NCBI RefSeq assembly: GCF_900114115.1
Contig: NZ_FORX01000012.1
Coordinates: 1 to 64,000, forward strand
Direction: 5' to 3'
Length of the DNA: 64,000 bases
From: Desulfomicrobium apsheronum
GTDB lineage: Bacteria; Desulfobacterota; Desulfovibrionia; Desulfovibrionales; Desulfomicrobiaceae
Position 1 is the stretch's first letter, and the number at the start of each line of letters is the position of its first letter. A program made the translations under genes and the position numbers. Below, piece after piece: positions 26,827 to 37,890 of this stretch. The notes below the pieces were generated by a model that was not told the origin of the DNA, searched no databases, and worked only from the letters and a program-made list of their open reading frames with translations.

Positions 26827-29277
26827 ATGACGGCCCCCGAAAGCAATCAGAGCGTTGAGTCCCTGAAGGACGATATACAGCGGCACGTGGCCCTGACCCT
26901 GGGCAGCGACCCTTTCCCCCCGCGCAAGGGGCGCTATTATCTCGGCCTGTGCTACAGCGTGCGCGACCGCCTGCTCGGCCAGTGGCTTGAGACTCAGCGT
27001 TCCTACTACGACTCCATTACCAAGCGCGTGTATTACATGTCCCTGGAATTTCTGCCCGGACGGTTCCTGATGAACTATATCCAGGCCCTGGGCATGGAAG
27101 AGGAGTGCCGCGAGGCGGTGAGGGATTTTGGATTGGATCTGGATGAGCTGCTCGAAGAGGAATGGAACCCGGGGCTGGGGAACGGCGGCCTTGGGCGGCT
27201 GGCCTCATGCTATATGGATTCCATGGCCACGTGCAGGATTCCCGGTTACGGGTACGGCATCCTCTATGACTATGGCATCTTCTATCAGACCATCGTCAAC
27301 GGCTATCAGCATGAAGGTGCCGACAACTGGTTGCGTCAGGATTCTCCCTGGGTGCTCAGGCGCGGTCATTTCATGTTCCTGATCAATTTCTACGGACGCA
27401 GCGAGGCCTACGAGGACAGCGCCGGGCACGAGCGTTTTCGCTGGGTGGACACGGAGTCGGTCATGGCCATGGCCTGCGACATCATGGTCCCCGGTCATCA
27501 GAACGGCCATGTGACCAATATGCGCCTGTGGAAAGCCATCTCCACCCGGGATTTCGAGCTCGAACACTTCAACCGGGGCGATTACATCGGCGCGGTCCAG
27601 TCCAAGGTCGAGAGCGAGAACATCTCCAAGGTTCTTTACCCCAACGACACCAGCCCGCGCGGCAAGGAGCTCAGGCTGCGGCAGCAGTATTTCTTCGTGG
27701 CCGCGACCTTCCAGGACATCCTGCGGCGTTTCCGCAAGAACAACTACTCCTCTTTCGACTGCTTTCCGGATCAGGTCGCGGTGCAGCTCAACGACACCCA
27801 CCCGGCCATCAGCATCGCGGAGCTCATGCGCATTCTGGTCGACGAGGAGTCCCTGACCTGGGAGACAGCCTGGACCATCTGCCAGAAGACATTCTCCTAC
27901 ACCAACCACACCGTCCTGCCGGAGGCCCTGGAGACGTGGTCCGTGGAACTCATCGGGCGCATGTTGCCAAGGCACCTGCAGATCATCTTCGAGATCAATC
28001 GTCGTTTCCTGGACGATGTGGGCAAACGCTTTCCCGGTCGCGTCGATCTATTGAGATCCTTGTCACTGATCGCCGAGGACAATGGCAAGCAGGTGCGCAT
28101 GGCCCATCTGGCCATCATTGGCAGCCACACGGTCAACGGCGTGGCCGAGCTGCATTCAAAGATTCTCAAGACGCGGCTGTTCAAGGATTTCGACAATCTT
28201 TATCCCGGCAAATTCACCAATGTGACCAACGGCATCACGCCCCGGCGTTGGCTGATGCAGGCCAATCCGGCCCTGTCCGAGCTGATCGGCTCCGTCATCG
28301 GGGACGAGTGGATTCATGACCTGTCGCACCTGTCCGAGCTGGCCGCCTACGCCGACGATCCCGAATTCCAGCAGCGCTGGCAGGAAGTGCGCAAGCGCAA
28401 CAAGAAACTCCTGGCCCGCTACGTTTTGCGCAAGCTCGGCGTAGGCATCAACCCGGCCACGCTCTTTGACATGCACATCAAGCGCATCCACGAGTACAAG
28501 CGGCAGATTCTGAACGTTCTGCACGTCATCACCCTCTACAACCGCATCCGCTCAGGAAGCGTCGCGCATCATGTTCCGCGCACGCTGTTCTTTGCCGGAA
28601 AGGCCGCGCCGGGGTATATGCAGGCCAAGCTCATCATCAAGCTCATCAACGCCGTGGGTCAGGCCGTGAACGGTGATCCCGCCGTTGGCAATGATCTGCG
28701 GGTCGTTTTCTTGCCCAACTACTGTGTTTCGCAGGCGGAAAAGCTCATTCCGGCTGCGGATCTGTCCGAACAGATCTCGACGGCGGGCATGGAAGCATCC
28801 GGCACCGGCAACATGAAGTTCGCCCTCAACGGAGCGCTGACCATCGGCACCCTGGACGGGGCCAACATCGAGATCAGGGAGGTGGTGGGGGAGGACAACT
28901 TCTTCCTCTTCGGACACACAGAAGAGGACGTGCACCGTCTGCATTCCGGGGGCTATGATCCCGTGCAGATCTACGAAAGCAATATCGAACTCAAGAAGGC
29001 GCTGGACATGATCTCCACCGGATTCTTCTCGCCGGAGGCGCCGGGCCTGTTCAGACCCATTGTCGATTCGCTCCTGGCTCACGGCGATTATTATCTGGTC
29101 CTGGCCGATTACGCGAAATACGTGGCAGAGCAGGCCAGGGTCTCGAAATGCTACGAGGACCCTGCCCTGTGGACGCGCATGTCCATCCTGAATACCGCCA
29201 ACATGGGCAAGTTCTCCAGCGACCGCTCCATCATGGAGTACGCGCGGAACATCTGGAAGGTTTCGCCCCTGACATAA
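26827..29277 (+). CDS. glgP: Glycogen/alpha-glucan phosphorylase
   Basis: An 816-residue cytoplasmic enzyme that releases glucose-1-phosphate from alpha-1,4-glucans. N-terminal motif KRVYYMSLEFLPGRFLMNY, active-site segments LGNGGLGRLASCYMDSMAT and GYGYGILYDYGIFYQ, and the PLP-binding stretch EASGTGNMKFALNGALTIG with the Schiff-base lysine at K664 are all present. Length is typical (about 800-850). ATG 26827 follows CAAGGAGG at 26813-26820; the frame is open for 96 bases upstream without a better site. No other glycogen genes are adjacent. Glucose-1-phosphate is also the substrate of the UDP-glucose synthase encoded 10 kb away. Confidence 0.95.
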   Translation: MTAPESNQSVESLKDDIQRHVALTLGSDPFPPRKGRYYLGLCYSVRDRLLGQWLETQRSYYDSITKRVYYMSLEFLPGRFLMNYIQALGMEEECREAVRDFGLDLDELLEEEWNPGLGNGGLGRLASCYMDSMATCRIPGYGYGILYDYGIFYQTIVNGYQHEGADNWLRQDSPWVLRRGHFMFLINFYGRSEAYEDSAGHERFRWVDTESVMAMACDIMVPGHQNGHVTNMRLWKAISTRDFELEHFNRGDYIGAVQSKVESENISKVLYPNDTSPRGKELRLRQQYFFVAATFQDILRRFRKNNYSSFDCFPDQVAVQLNDTHPAISIAELMRILVDEESLTWETAWTICQKTFSYTNHTVLPEALETWSVELIGRMLPRHLQIIFEINRRFLDDVGKRFPGRVDLLRSLSLIAEDNGKQVRMAHLAIIGSHTVNGVAELHSKILKTRLFKDFDNLYPGKFTNVTNGITPRRWLMQANPALSELIGSVIGDEWIHDLSHLSELAAYADDPEFQQRWQEVRKRNKKLLARYVLRKLGVGINPATLFDMHIKRIHEYKRQILNVLHVITLYNRIRSGSVAHHVPRTLFFAGKAAPGYMQAKLIIKLINAVGQAVNGDPAVGNDLRVVFLPNYCVSQAEKLIPAADLSEQISTAGMEASGTGNMKFALNGALTIGTLDGANIEIREVVGEDNFFLFGHTEEDVHRLHSGGYDPVQIYESNIELKKALDMISTGFFSPEAPGLFRPIVDSLLAHGDYYLVLADYAKYVAEQARVSKCYEDPALWTRMSILNTANMGKFSSDRSIMEYARNIWKVSPLT

Positions 29278-29288
29278 ACTCCGGCTCG

Positions 29289-30533
29289 TCAGGCGCCTTG
29301 GCCGATCTCCAGAATGGAGGAAGCCCAGGCGCCTGCCTCGCGATGCAGTCGCCGCATTGTTTCCCGCTCAAGGTTCAGGTCCATGAGGATCCTGTCCGGA
29401 GCATTTTCTCCCTGGTCCTCGAACGCGAGCATGAGCGTGAGCAGCGGCATGTATTCCGTGGTGCTCTCGCCGCGCAGGGCCTTTTTCTGCGCGTCGTTCA
29501 GGGGCAGAAAGGCCAGGGCGTCGGCCATGGGGATTCCGAGGATGGCGTCGAGCAGTGAAAACATGCCCAGCAGAAACATCTCGTCGGGCTTGAAGTCCCA
29601 GTAGTCGTGACCGGCCACGGTCTGTTCCAGGAATTTTCCCCGCCGCAGCGAAAGATGCAAAAGTTCGGTCTGTTCCTCGCCCTGCGCGATGTCCGCCAGC
29701 AGCACGGCGCGCAGCCAGTTGCGCACGTTGATCCAGCCCAGAAGCGTGATGGCCTGGCGGATGGAGTCGATCTTGCGCATGAACCCGAAAGTCGGGGAGT
29801 TGAGATAGGTGAGCAGTCGGTAGGAGAGGCTCACGTCGGCCTGGATGGTCCGGGCCAGCTGGTCCAGATCGGGCGACTCGGCTTCGATGATGCGCAGAAT
29901 CTGCAGACGCGAATTCTGGTGCGAGGACAGCTTCTTGCCCGGAATGATCTCTGCGGTCTTGAAGAAGCGCCCCTGGAAAAGGGAGATGCCCAGGCTTTGC
30001 AGCCGTTCGACTTCCTCGCGGGTGGTCACGTTGCGCACGATCACGGTCTTGGCGACCAGGGGGATTTTCGCAAGCTCTTCGGCCATGTCCGGCGTGCCAA
30101 GACAGATCACGTCGGCCAGTTCCATGAGAGGGGGCAGGGGGGTGACCCCGGCATTCCATTCCAGGGCGATGGTGTGCCCGTCCGCTGCCATCTGTTTCAG
30201 CGCCGGGAGCAGGTCCGGGTCGTTTTGAAAATCCGGGCTGATCAGGATGGCGGAGGACTGAGCCGGAAAGGCGTACGGAATCTGGTTTTGCAATTGCTCC
30301 CGGGTGTAGGAGAGGAGCATTTTCTTGTTGCGGGCCAGTATGGTGTTCAGGCCGATGTAATCACCGGCAATGACTGCGGCCCCTACATTGACCCGCTCAG
30401 GGTCCAAAGGCTGGTCCGGGACAATGCTCGCGGTGGCCTGGATCTCGTATCCCCACACTGTCTTGGCGGCGGTGAAGATCGGATATCGAGACAGAAGATG
30501 AAGGTTCGTGGCGCTGAGAACGGCTGCGGGCAT
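29289..30533 (-). CDS. EAL-HDOD (YuxH-type) signalling protein with degenerate EAL
   Basis: A 414-residue cytoplasmic protein with the YuxH layout. The N-terminal half is an EAL-like domain (ARYPIFTAAKTVWGYEIQA in outline, ending LFQGRFFKTAEIIPGKKL) in which the EAL motif reads YEIQA and the usual catalytic acidic residues are not evident. The C-terminal half is an HDOD domain (IQADVSLSYRLLTYLNSPTF, ITLLGWINVRNWL). Catalytic breakdown of cyclic di-GMP is therefore unlikely. Such proteins are thought to be adaptors in motility or stress control. It converges on glycogen phosphorylase with an 11-base gap and is divergent from the glutamine synthetase promoter region. Confidence 0.88.
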   Translation of the reverse strand: MPAAVLSATNLHLLSRYPIFTAAKTVWGYEIQATASIVPDQPLDPERVNVGAAVIAGDYIGLNTILARNKKMLLSYTREQLQNQIPYAFPAQSSAILISPDFQNDPDLLPALKQMAADGHTIALEWNAGVTPLPPLMELADVICLGTPDMAEELAKIPLVAKTVIVRNVTTREEVERLQSLGISLFQGRFFKTAEIIPGKKLSSHQNSRLQILRIIEAESPDLDQLARTIQADVSLSYRLLTYLNSPTFGFMRKIDSIRQAITLLGWINVRNWLRAVLLADIAQGEEQTELLHLSLRRGKFLEQTVAGHDYWDFKPDEMFLLGMFSLLDAILGIPMADALAFLPLNDAQKKALRGESTTEYMPLLTLMLAFEDQGENAPDRILMDLNLERETMRRLHREAGAWASSILEIGQGA

Positions 30534-30952
30534 TGGTGGCTCCGGGTTGGAATTGAGGACTGCCCTGAAACTAGCAGAACACTGCGCAATTTTGAACTCT
30601 TATTTGCCTGGTTTAAATCCGTGTTGACATTTATGTACATGATTCGTGTGAGGCGGACGTCACGAATTGCTTTGTCCCGGCAGCCATCCGCGCCATGCAA
30701 GGCAGGGTGCGCCATGCCCGGTGATGGCAGCATGGCGGGCTGTTTTGCAAAATTGTAATTTAATTCCGGATTAATTCCGGTTTGCCGGGATTGCATATTT
30801 CAAAAATGTAATCTATTTACTTCCGAAATTCATGGTGCTTATATATTTCAACATGTTGCGCTAATGGCATCTGAATTGCTTTATGCCTTGCAATTGTAAT
30901 CACGGATCAAAGTAGCAATAAAAGCATACATCAACTTGTCCTGGAGGATATC
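30534..30952. other. Regulatory region upstream of glutamine synthetase III
   Basis: A 419-base gene-free region. The left part is GC-rich, while the right part is strongly AT-rich and holds tandem TTAATTCCGG units at about 30760-30780 and a sigma-54 promoter at 30865. TTGACA at about 30624 could be part of a vegetative promoter. Activator-binding sites for an NtrC-type protein are expected here but none could be assigned. Confidence 0.5.
30865..30880 (+). promoter_or_regulatory. Sigma-54 (-24/-12) promoter of glutamine synthetase III
   Basis: TGGCATCTGAATTGCT matches the sigma-54 consensus (TGGCAC-N5-TTGCA). The invariant GG at 30866-30867 and GC at 30878-30879 are exactly 10 bases apart. 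Transcription would start near 30891, about 62 bases before the start codon. Confidence 0.8.
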
Positions 30953-33136
<2,184 letters not shown>

Positions 33137-33224
33137 CCATTTTTCCGCCCGAACCGGCCTGTCGAAGCGCATCCTCCCCTCGCCAGGTCTTTGCCGAACA
33201 CCGGCCGGTTCACGGAATCTCTTC

Positions 33225-33249
33225 AGGCTGCCTCCGGGCAGCCTTTTTT
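33225..33249 (+). terminator. Terminator of glnN
   Basis: AGGCTGCC and GGCAGCCT form an 8-bp stem with a 4-base loop, followed by six T. It lies 88 bases after the glnN stop. Confidence 0.88.
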
Positions 33250-33322
33250 CGTTGTGTTGACGCCGGGCGCACGTGTGTCTAGATATCTGTGGCGTCTTTG
33301 CACCGAGCACGTGAGAACCCCC

Positions 33323-34387
33323 ATGGAAATTTTTCGCAGATGGATGAGTGCCGTTTTTTCCGACACGCAACTCGTCATCCTTTTTCTGGTGCTGGTCGTC
33401 AGCGGGGCAATTGTCCTCTCCGTAGGCAATCTGCTGGCTCCTGTCATCGCCAGCGTGGTCATCTCCTTTCTTCTGGAAGGGCTGGTGCGTTTTCTGGTCG
33501 GCTTCCGCTGGCCGCGCATGCTGGCCGTGGTGCTGGTTTTCGGGTTGTTCATGCTTTTTCTGGCGGTGATGATCCTGGCGCTGGTGCCGCTTTTGGTGTC
33601 CCAGATCACGGATCTCATCGACAACATTCCCTGGATCGTTTCCAAGGCCCAGAACGCCCTCGTGCATCTGCCCCGGCAGTATCCGATCCTGACCGAGGCC
33701 CAGGTGCAGACCGTGGTCGACTCCCTGACCGCCCAGTTTTCCCAGTACGGGCAGCAGGTCCTGGCTTTTTCGTTGTCCTCCGTGCGCTCCGTCTTTTCCT
33801 TCGTGGTCTACATGGTGCTCATGCCGATCATGGTCTTCTTCTTTCTGAAGGATAAGGAAGTGATCCTTGATTGGCTGTGCGGCTTTCTGCCTCAGGACCA
33901 CACCCTGGCCAGCACGGTCTGGATGGACGTCAAGATGCAGGCCGGAAACTACGTGCGTGGCCGGATCTGGGAAATCTTCATCGTCTGGATCGCGACCTAC
34001 GCCTGTTTTTTGTTCTTTGGTCTGGACTATGCCATGCTCCTGAGCCTCCTGGTCGGCCTGTCCGTGATAATCCCGTATATAGGGGCCGTGGTCGTGACCG
34101 TGCCGGTGGTCATCATCGCCTACATTCAGTGGGGCCTTGACGCGCATTTCACCTGGGCCATGATCGTCTATTTCGCGATCCAGCTTCTGGACGCCAACCT
34201 GTTGGTGCCGTTGCTGCTGTCCGGAGCCGTCAACCTGCACCCCATCGCCTCCATCACGGCCATCCTGATTTTCGGCGGCATCTGGGGCTTCTGGGGCGTA
34301 TTCTTCGCCATTCCGCTGGCCTCGCTGGTGCAATCGGTACTGGGCGTCTGGAAAATGCGCCGCGGATGCCTGGTAGTGGAAAGCTAG
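33323..34387 (+). CDS. AI-2E family transporter (PerM-like)
   Basis: A 354-residue inner-membrane protein with about eight hydrophobic segments. Typical family features are the paired N-terminal helices (LVILFLVLVVSGAIVLSVGN, LLAPVIASVVISFLLEGL), a soluble loop with DNIPWIVSKAQNALVHLP, and the C-terminal half with SVIIPYIGAVVVTVPVVII and GAVNLHPIASITAILIFGGI. The family includes autoinducer-2 exporters, Na+/H+ antiporters and other exporters, so the substrate is open. Start ATG 33323 is chosen by alignment of the first helix. GTG 33311 is possible and neither has a good ribosome-binding site. Confidence 0.85.
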   Translation: MEIFRRWMSAVFSDTQLVILFLVLVVSGAIVLSVGNLLAPVIASVVISFLLEGLVRFLVGFRWPRMLAVVLVFGLFMLFLAVMILALVPLLVSQITDLIDNIPWIVSKAQNALVHLPRQYPILTEAQVQTVVDSLTAQFSQYGQQVLAFSLSSVRSVFSFVVYMVLMPIMVFFFLKDKEVILDWLCGFLPQDHTLASTVWMDVKMQAGNYVRGRIWEIFIVWIATYACFLFFGLDYAMLLSLLVGLSVIIPYIGAVVVTVPVVIIAYIQWGLDAHFTWAMIVYFAIQLLDANLLVPLLLSGAVNLHPIASITAILIFGGIWGFWGVFFAIPLASLVQSVLGVWKMRRGCLVVES

Positions 34388-34393
34388 ATTGCG

Positions 34394-34432
34394 TATATAG
34401 GTCCCATACGACCTATAGGACCTATAAAACCA
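34394..34432. repeat. Short palindromic/direct repeat cluster (ATAGGTC/GACCTAT)
   Basis: ATAGGTC and GACCTAT form a small hairpin (~34397-34416), and GACCTATA is then repeated directly with GGACCTATA. This lies between the AI-2E and PfkB genes and may be the AI-2E terminator or a transcript-stability element. Confidence 0.5.
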
Positions 34433-34474
34433 ATGAAAAATACAATTAAAATAAAGAGCTCATAGGAAGAATTG

Positions 34475-35470
34475 ATGAAAAAATACGATGTGTACGGAAT
34501 GGGCAACGCCCTGGTCGACATGGAATTTGAGGTGCCCGATGCCTTTTTGGAAACCATGGGCGTGGAAAAGGGGTTCATGACCCTGGTCGATGAAGAGCGG
34601 CAGTTCGAGCTGCTCGAATACCTGCGTAGCGAGCGCAGCGTCCGTTCCGGCGGCGGGTCGGCCGCCAACACCATCGTGGCCAATGCCTTTTTCGGCGGAA
34701 AGTCCTTTTATACCTGTCTGGTCAGCAACGACGAGATGGGTGATTTCTACGCCCAGGAACTGGCCCGGGCCGGGGTCGGCACCAACCTTGCCGAGCGCCG
34801 CGCTGACGGAGTCACCGGCAAGTGCCTGGTCATGATCACGCCCGACGCCGAGCGGACCATGAACACCTATCTTGGCATCTCCGAGTCCCTGTCTGCCGCG
34901 CAATTGTGCCCGGAAGAGCTGCGCGAGTCCGAATTCCTGTATTCCGAGGGCTATCTGGTGACCTCGCCCACGGCGCGGCCAGCCGTTGTTCAGGCCATGA
35001 ACATCGCCCGTGAAGCCGGGGTCAGGACGGCGCTGAGCTTTTCCGATCCGTCCATGGTCAAATATTTTCGTCTGGGCCTGGAGGAGATTGTCGGCGAAGG
35101 GGTGGACCTGCTGTTCTGCAATCGCGAAGAGGCTATGCTCTGGGCCGAATGCCGCACCCTGGCCAAGGCCGTGGACAAGCTGCGCCGCAACGCCAAGACC
35201 TTCGTGGTCACCCTCGGCGGGGAGGGCGCTCTGGTGTACGACGGCGTGGACATGCACGAGATCGACGCCTGCCTGGTCACGCCCCTGGACACCAATGGCG
35301 CCGGGGACATGTTTGCCGGGGCCTTCCTGTACGGCATCACTCACGACATGAATTACGTCCAGGCCGGCGAGTTCGCGAGCCTGGCGGCATCCAAGGTGGT
35401 CACGACCTTCGGCCCCCGGCTTCAGCCCGAGCAGTACGCCCGGACTCTGGCCGAATTCCAGGGCCGGTAG
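34475..35470 (+). CDS. PfkB family sugar/nucleoside kinase
   Basis: A 331-residue ribokinase/adenosine-kinase-type enzyme that phosphorylates a sugar or nucleoside with ATP. The N-terminal motif is YDVYGMGNALVDMEFEVPD, the PfkB signature region 1 is SGGGSAANTIVANAFFGG, and the C-terminal signature is LDTNGAGDMFAGAFLYGI with the catalytic base at D278. It is closest in look to adenosine-kinase-like members common in this bacterial group, but the substrate is not determined. ATG 34475 follows TAGGA with a 7-base gap. A TTG directly before it is a less likely start. The PGPGW gene follows after 12 bases, so both share a transcript. Confidence 0.9.
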   Translation: MKKYDVYGMGNALVDMEFEVPDAFLETMGVEKGFMTLVDEERQFELLEYLRSERSVRSGGGSAANTIVANAFFGGKSFYTCLVSNDEMGDFYAQELARAGVGTNLAERRADGVTGKCLVMITPDAERTMNTYLGISESLSAAQLCPEELRESEFLYSEGYLVTSPTARPAVVQAMNIAREAGVRTALSFSDPSMVKYFRLGLEEIVGEGVDLLFCNREEAMLWAECRTLAKAVDKLRRNAKTFVVTLGGEGALVYDGVDMHEIDACLVTPLDTNGAGDMFAGAFLYGITHDMNYVQAGEFASLAASKVVTTFGPRLQPEQYARTLAEFQGR

Positions 35471-35482
35471 CGGGGCGCGGGA

Positions 35483-35911
35483 ATGTTGGCGGGACTTGAA
35501 GGGTGGGCGGAAGGGCTTGGCTGGCTGGCCGCCTTTTCCGCGTTGACATTCGTGGGCTCGCTGCTGGTCATCCCCCTGGTGGCCGCTCGCATCCCCGCCG
35601 ACTATTTCTGCGCTGACAGACGCGGCAAGACGCCGTGGCGCAGGCGCCGTCCAGGCTTGCGCATGATCGTGCTGATCCTCAAGAACGCACTGGGGCTGAT
35701 CCTTTTCCTGGCCGGAGTACTTATGCTCTTTCTGCCCGGCCAGGGGCTGCTGACCATTTTTCTCGGCATCATGCTCATGGATTTTCCCGGCAAATACAGG
35801 CTGGAAAGGTACATTATCTCACGCGGGCCAGTCTTGCGCGGCATAAACTGGCTCAGGAAGCGCTCCAAGGTTGCGCCCCTGGAAGTGATGGAGTGTGACG
35901 ACCAGTTTTGA
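35483..35911 (+). CDS. PGPGW-type small membrane protein
   Basis: A 142-residue protein with two or three hydrophobic helices (~15-35, ~62-100). The second part, ILFLAGVLMLFLPGQGLLTI followed by IFLGIMLMDFPGKYRLERYI, resembles the PGPGW transmembrane family, whose motif here reads LPGQG. The C-terminus is basic (LRKRSKVAP). Function unknown. It lies 12 bases after the PfkB kinase. Confidence 0.7.
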   Translation: MLAGLEGWAEGLGWLAAFSALTFVGSLLVIPLVAARIPADYFCADRRGKTPWRRRRPGLRMIVLILKNALGLILFLAGVLMLFLPGQGLLTIFLGIMLMDFPGKYRLERYIISRGPVLRGINWLRKRSKVAPLEVMECDDQF

Positions 35912-36112
35912 GTATCTACGCATTTCTGATGGCCGGGAAAATCGCCGCTGGCAGGCGGCGCTGCGTGGTTCTGAAAAGAGAAAGTTGTCTGATTCTGGGA
36001 TATTGCGCATTGAAGGGGCCGCAGGACGCTTTATTTCGCGGCGACTGCCTGCTTCGTAATATGCTGAAATATAAAGACTTAAAATGAAATTAAAATTTTC
36101 TTAAAAAAGTCT

Positions 36113-36139
36113 TTGACAGTAGGCATTGGCCCCTATAAA
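36113..36139 (+). promoter_or_regulatory. Vegetative promoter of the tRNA pair
   Basis: TTGACA at 36113-36118 and TATAAA at 36134-36139 are separated by 15 bases, in an AT-rich region with an A/T upstream element. Transcription would start close to 36147, some 17 bases before tRNA-Val. Confidence 0.75.
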
Positions 36140-36163
36140 GACTGTTTCTCGTTGGACGGGACG

Positions 36164-36239
36164 GGGCGGTTAGCTCAGCTGGGAGAGCGTCGGCCTTACA
36201 AGCCGAGGGTCATAGGTTCGATCCCTGTACCGCCCACCA
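36164..36239 (+). tRNA. tRNA-Val (anticodon TAC)
   Basis: A 76-base cloverleaf. The acceptor GGGCGGT pairs with ACCGCCC, the D arm contains TAGCTCAGCTGGGAGAGC, the anticodon loop is CTTACAA with TAC at 36197-36199, and the T arm is GGTTCGATCCC. The CCA end is encoded. Confidence 0.97.
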
Positions 36240-36253
36240 CGAAGACAAAATGC

Positions 36254-36330
<77 letters not shown>

Positions 36331-36339
36331 TTAGAAGAT

Positions 36340-36376
36340 AAGGGATTTCAGCTTAAACGCTGAAATCCCTTTTTTC
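36340..36376 (+). terminator. Terminator of the tRNA operon
   Basis: AAGGGATTTCAGC and GCTGAAATCCCTT form a 13-bp stem followed by a run of T. A close copy of this hairpin and its flank (…TTTTTTCTTTGTGG) occurs at about 61951-61999. Confidence 0.92.
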
Positions 36377-36440
36377 TTTGTGGGTTCCGCTGTGGGTTTT
36401 TATGCGACTCCAGCGCCCTGTTTTTTCTACTTGGAAACAA

Positions 36441-36472
36441 AAGGCCATCCGGCGAAGGGTGGCTATTTTTTT
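36441..36472 (+). repeat. Terminator-like hairpin repeat, copy 1 of 5
   Basis: AAGGCCATCC-GGCGAA-GGGTGGCT followed by a T run. Related hairpins occur at 37864, 39779, 41283 and 45249, all within the accessory region. Confidence 0.65.
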
Positions 36473-36525
36473 GTTTGGGCTACCTGCGCGGGCCATGACG
36501 ACCCATTTTCTTGAAAAGAAAGTGC

Positions 36526-36957
36526 TCATTCCAACTTTGGATAAACCTGAATGTCGCGTACTTTTCCAGTCTGCTGGTCGATGATGAACGCAACAAGATA
36601 CGCCTTGAGGTGGCCAGCTTTCGGACTGCTCCCGATGTAGTATGCCGGGTTCACGTCATACTCAAAGTATGCCGTGCTGTTCCCCAACTGATGTATAATG
36701 AAAGATCTGTCTTTGTCTGTGATTGGCGAATTTATTTTAAGAAAATCATGAATCATCGTCCCGCGAACATACTCATTCGAAATTGCCCATACATCCGGAT
36801 TGAATTCGGCGTTGCCAAGTTTTGCCAATGACTCCTGTCGATTATCCAGCGAAGAGCATGAAGCCGCCATTGCAATGATCGAGAAACAACAAAAAAATAG
36901 GCTAAGATAATTAGTAAAACTTGAGTTTACCTTGCTGAAGAGCTTTGTAACATTCAT
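36526..36957 (-). CDS. Small lipoprotein partner of the DUF6973 gene
   Basis: A 143-residue protein of unknown function. The start ATG 36957 gives MNVTKLFSKVNSSF, then a hydrophobic leader (~17-31) ending in AMAASCSSL, so C34 is a probable lipid-attachment cysteine. The mature part contains GNAEFNPDVWAISNEYVRGT and a beta-rich tail (AYFEYDVNPAYYIGSSPKAG, VAFIIDQQTGKVRDIQVYP). It overlaps the DUF6973 gene by 47 bases in another frame, so the two are tightly linked. A partner or immunity-like role for the DUF6973 protein is possible but unproven. The gene is AT-rich relative to the core genome. Confidence 0.65.
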   Translation of the reverse strand: MNVTKLFSKVNSSFTNYLSLFFCCFSIIAMAASCSSLDNRQESLAKLGNAEFNPDVWAISNEYVRGTMIHDFLKINSPITDKDRSFIIHQLGNSTAYFEYDVNPAYYIGSSPKAGHLKAYLVAFIIDQQTGKVRDIQVYPKLE

Positions 36958-37294
36958 CGGCGATTGACCTCTCGCTTCCAACATTCTGACCAATTTCTGC
37001 TCCAATCTTGTTGTTATGGAGATCCATGCTCTTCTCGGCGAAGTCATTTCCGTCCTGCATTTCGTGCATGGTCGTAAATTTAATTGCCTCACTGTGGCTG
37101 ATGCGCTTGGATATCAGACCTGACCACATACAATGCCGAAAAGCATCTGTCTCATCATTGTGGCCATTGTATCCAAAACGCCGTTCCGTTTCACGTTCAG
37201 CGTCATCCTGACATTCCTTGATTACAAAACTTCGGACAGGATTCATCAAAACATACTTTCTCTCTTCTTCATTGAGCCTGGAATAGCTTGTCAC
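36911..37294 (-). CDS. DUF6973-like protein
   Basis: A 127-residue protein. The segment NDETDAFRHCMWSGLISKRI, followed by TTMHEM and SMDLHNNKIGAEIGQ, matches the DUF6973 pattern (conserved D-x-x-RH, HE and DLHNN). This small His-rich domain of unknown activity is often found in phage or toxin-like contexts. The start is GTG at 37294, preceded by GGGAGGG about 10 bases away. No signal peptide is seen. It is the first gene of a pair with the overlapping lipoprotein. The conserved His/Asp set suggests a metal-dependent enzyme (inference). Confidence 0.65.
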   Translation of the reverse strand: MTSYSRLNEEERKYVLMNPVRSFVIKECQDDAERETERRFGYNGHNDETDAFRHCMWSGLISKRISHSEAIKFTTMHEMQDGNDFAEKSMDLHNNKIGAEIGQNVGSERSIADECYKALQQGKLKFY

Positions 37295-37476
37295 GGATTG
37301 GCACCCTCCCTTACTATGTGGATGTTATTGAATTCATGACAATTATAACGCGAAATCACGATATGAAATACCCATAATGACTTACAAATTGCCCTAAATA
37401 GTTGGGTACAAATATGTAGTCATGTGTCTGTATCTAGCCTTGAAAGGCAGTTCGGCGCAGAATGCGCGGAGAATAA

Positions 37477-37764
37477 GGGGCCGAGTCTGCTTTTGACTCT
37501 TCTTCGGCCAGTGCCAAGTATGAAGTGAATATGGTCATCAAGAATGTCCAGGGGCAACTTGTCGGGGTGGAGGTGAAAGCTGCGGCTTCGGTCAACGAGC
37601 GTGACCTGCGGGGGATACGACGCTTTTCGGAAGCGGCAGGCGGCAAAATGCGCCTTGAAGTGATTCTTTACGACGGTGCGGAAACACGCTCACTGGGGCC
37701 TGGCCTCCTGGCCGCGCCGCTGTCTACTATGGGTGCGGGGATTCGGCTGAAGCGTGGCTTATAG
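37477..37764 (+). pseudogene. C-terminal remnant of an AAA-type ATPase with DUF4143 domain
   Basis: The frame opens after a stop at 37474 and encodes the end of a DUF4143 ATPase: YEVNMVIKNVQGQLVGVEVK, then VNERDLRGIRRFSEAAGGK and LYDGAETRSLGPGLLAAPLS. In intact genes this part follows a ~350-residue AAA domain, absent here. An ATG at 37525 could start a 79-residue product, but it would be only a fragment. The N-terminal piece of a second, internally deleted copy lies at 40022, and the sequences after both stops are alike. Confidence 0.75.
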
Positions 37765-37863
37765 TACCGTCAGCCCTCCTTACTCGCGCTACCAGACGAC
37801 TGCCGAGAATACGGTATTTTGGGTTTTGGTGGATGTTTGTCAGAATAGACTGACGATTGGAGA

Positions 37864-37890
37864 TAAAGCCATCAGGTTACGGGTGGCTTT
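37864..37890 (+). repeat. Terminator-like hairpin repeat, copy 2
   Basis: AAAGCCATC-AGGTTAC-GGGTGGCTTTT. It also marks the left edge of the 1-kb duplication that recurs at 45249. Confidence 0.65.
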
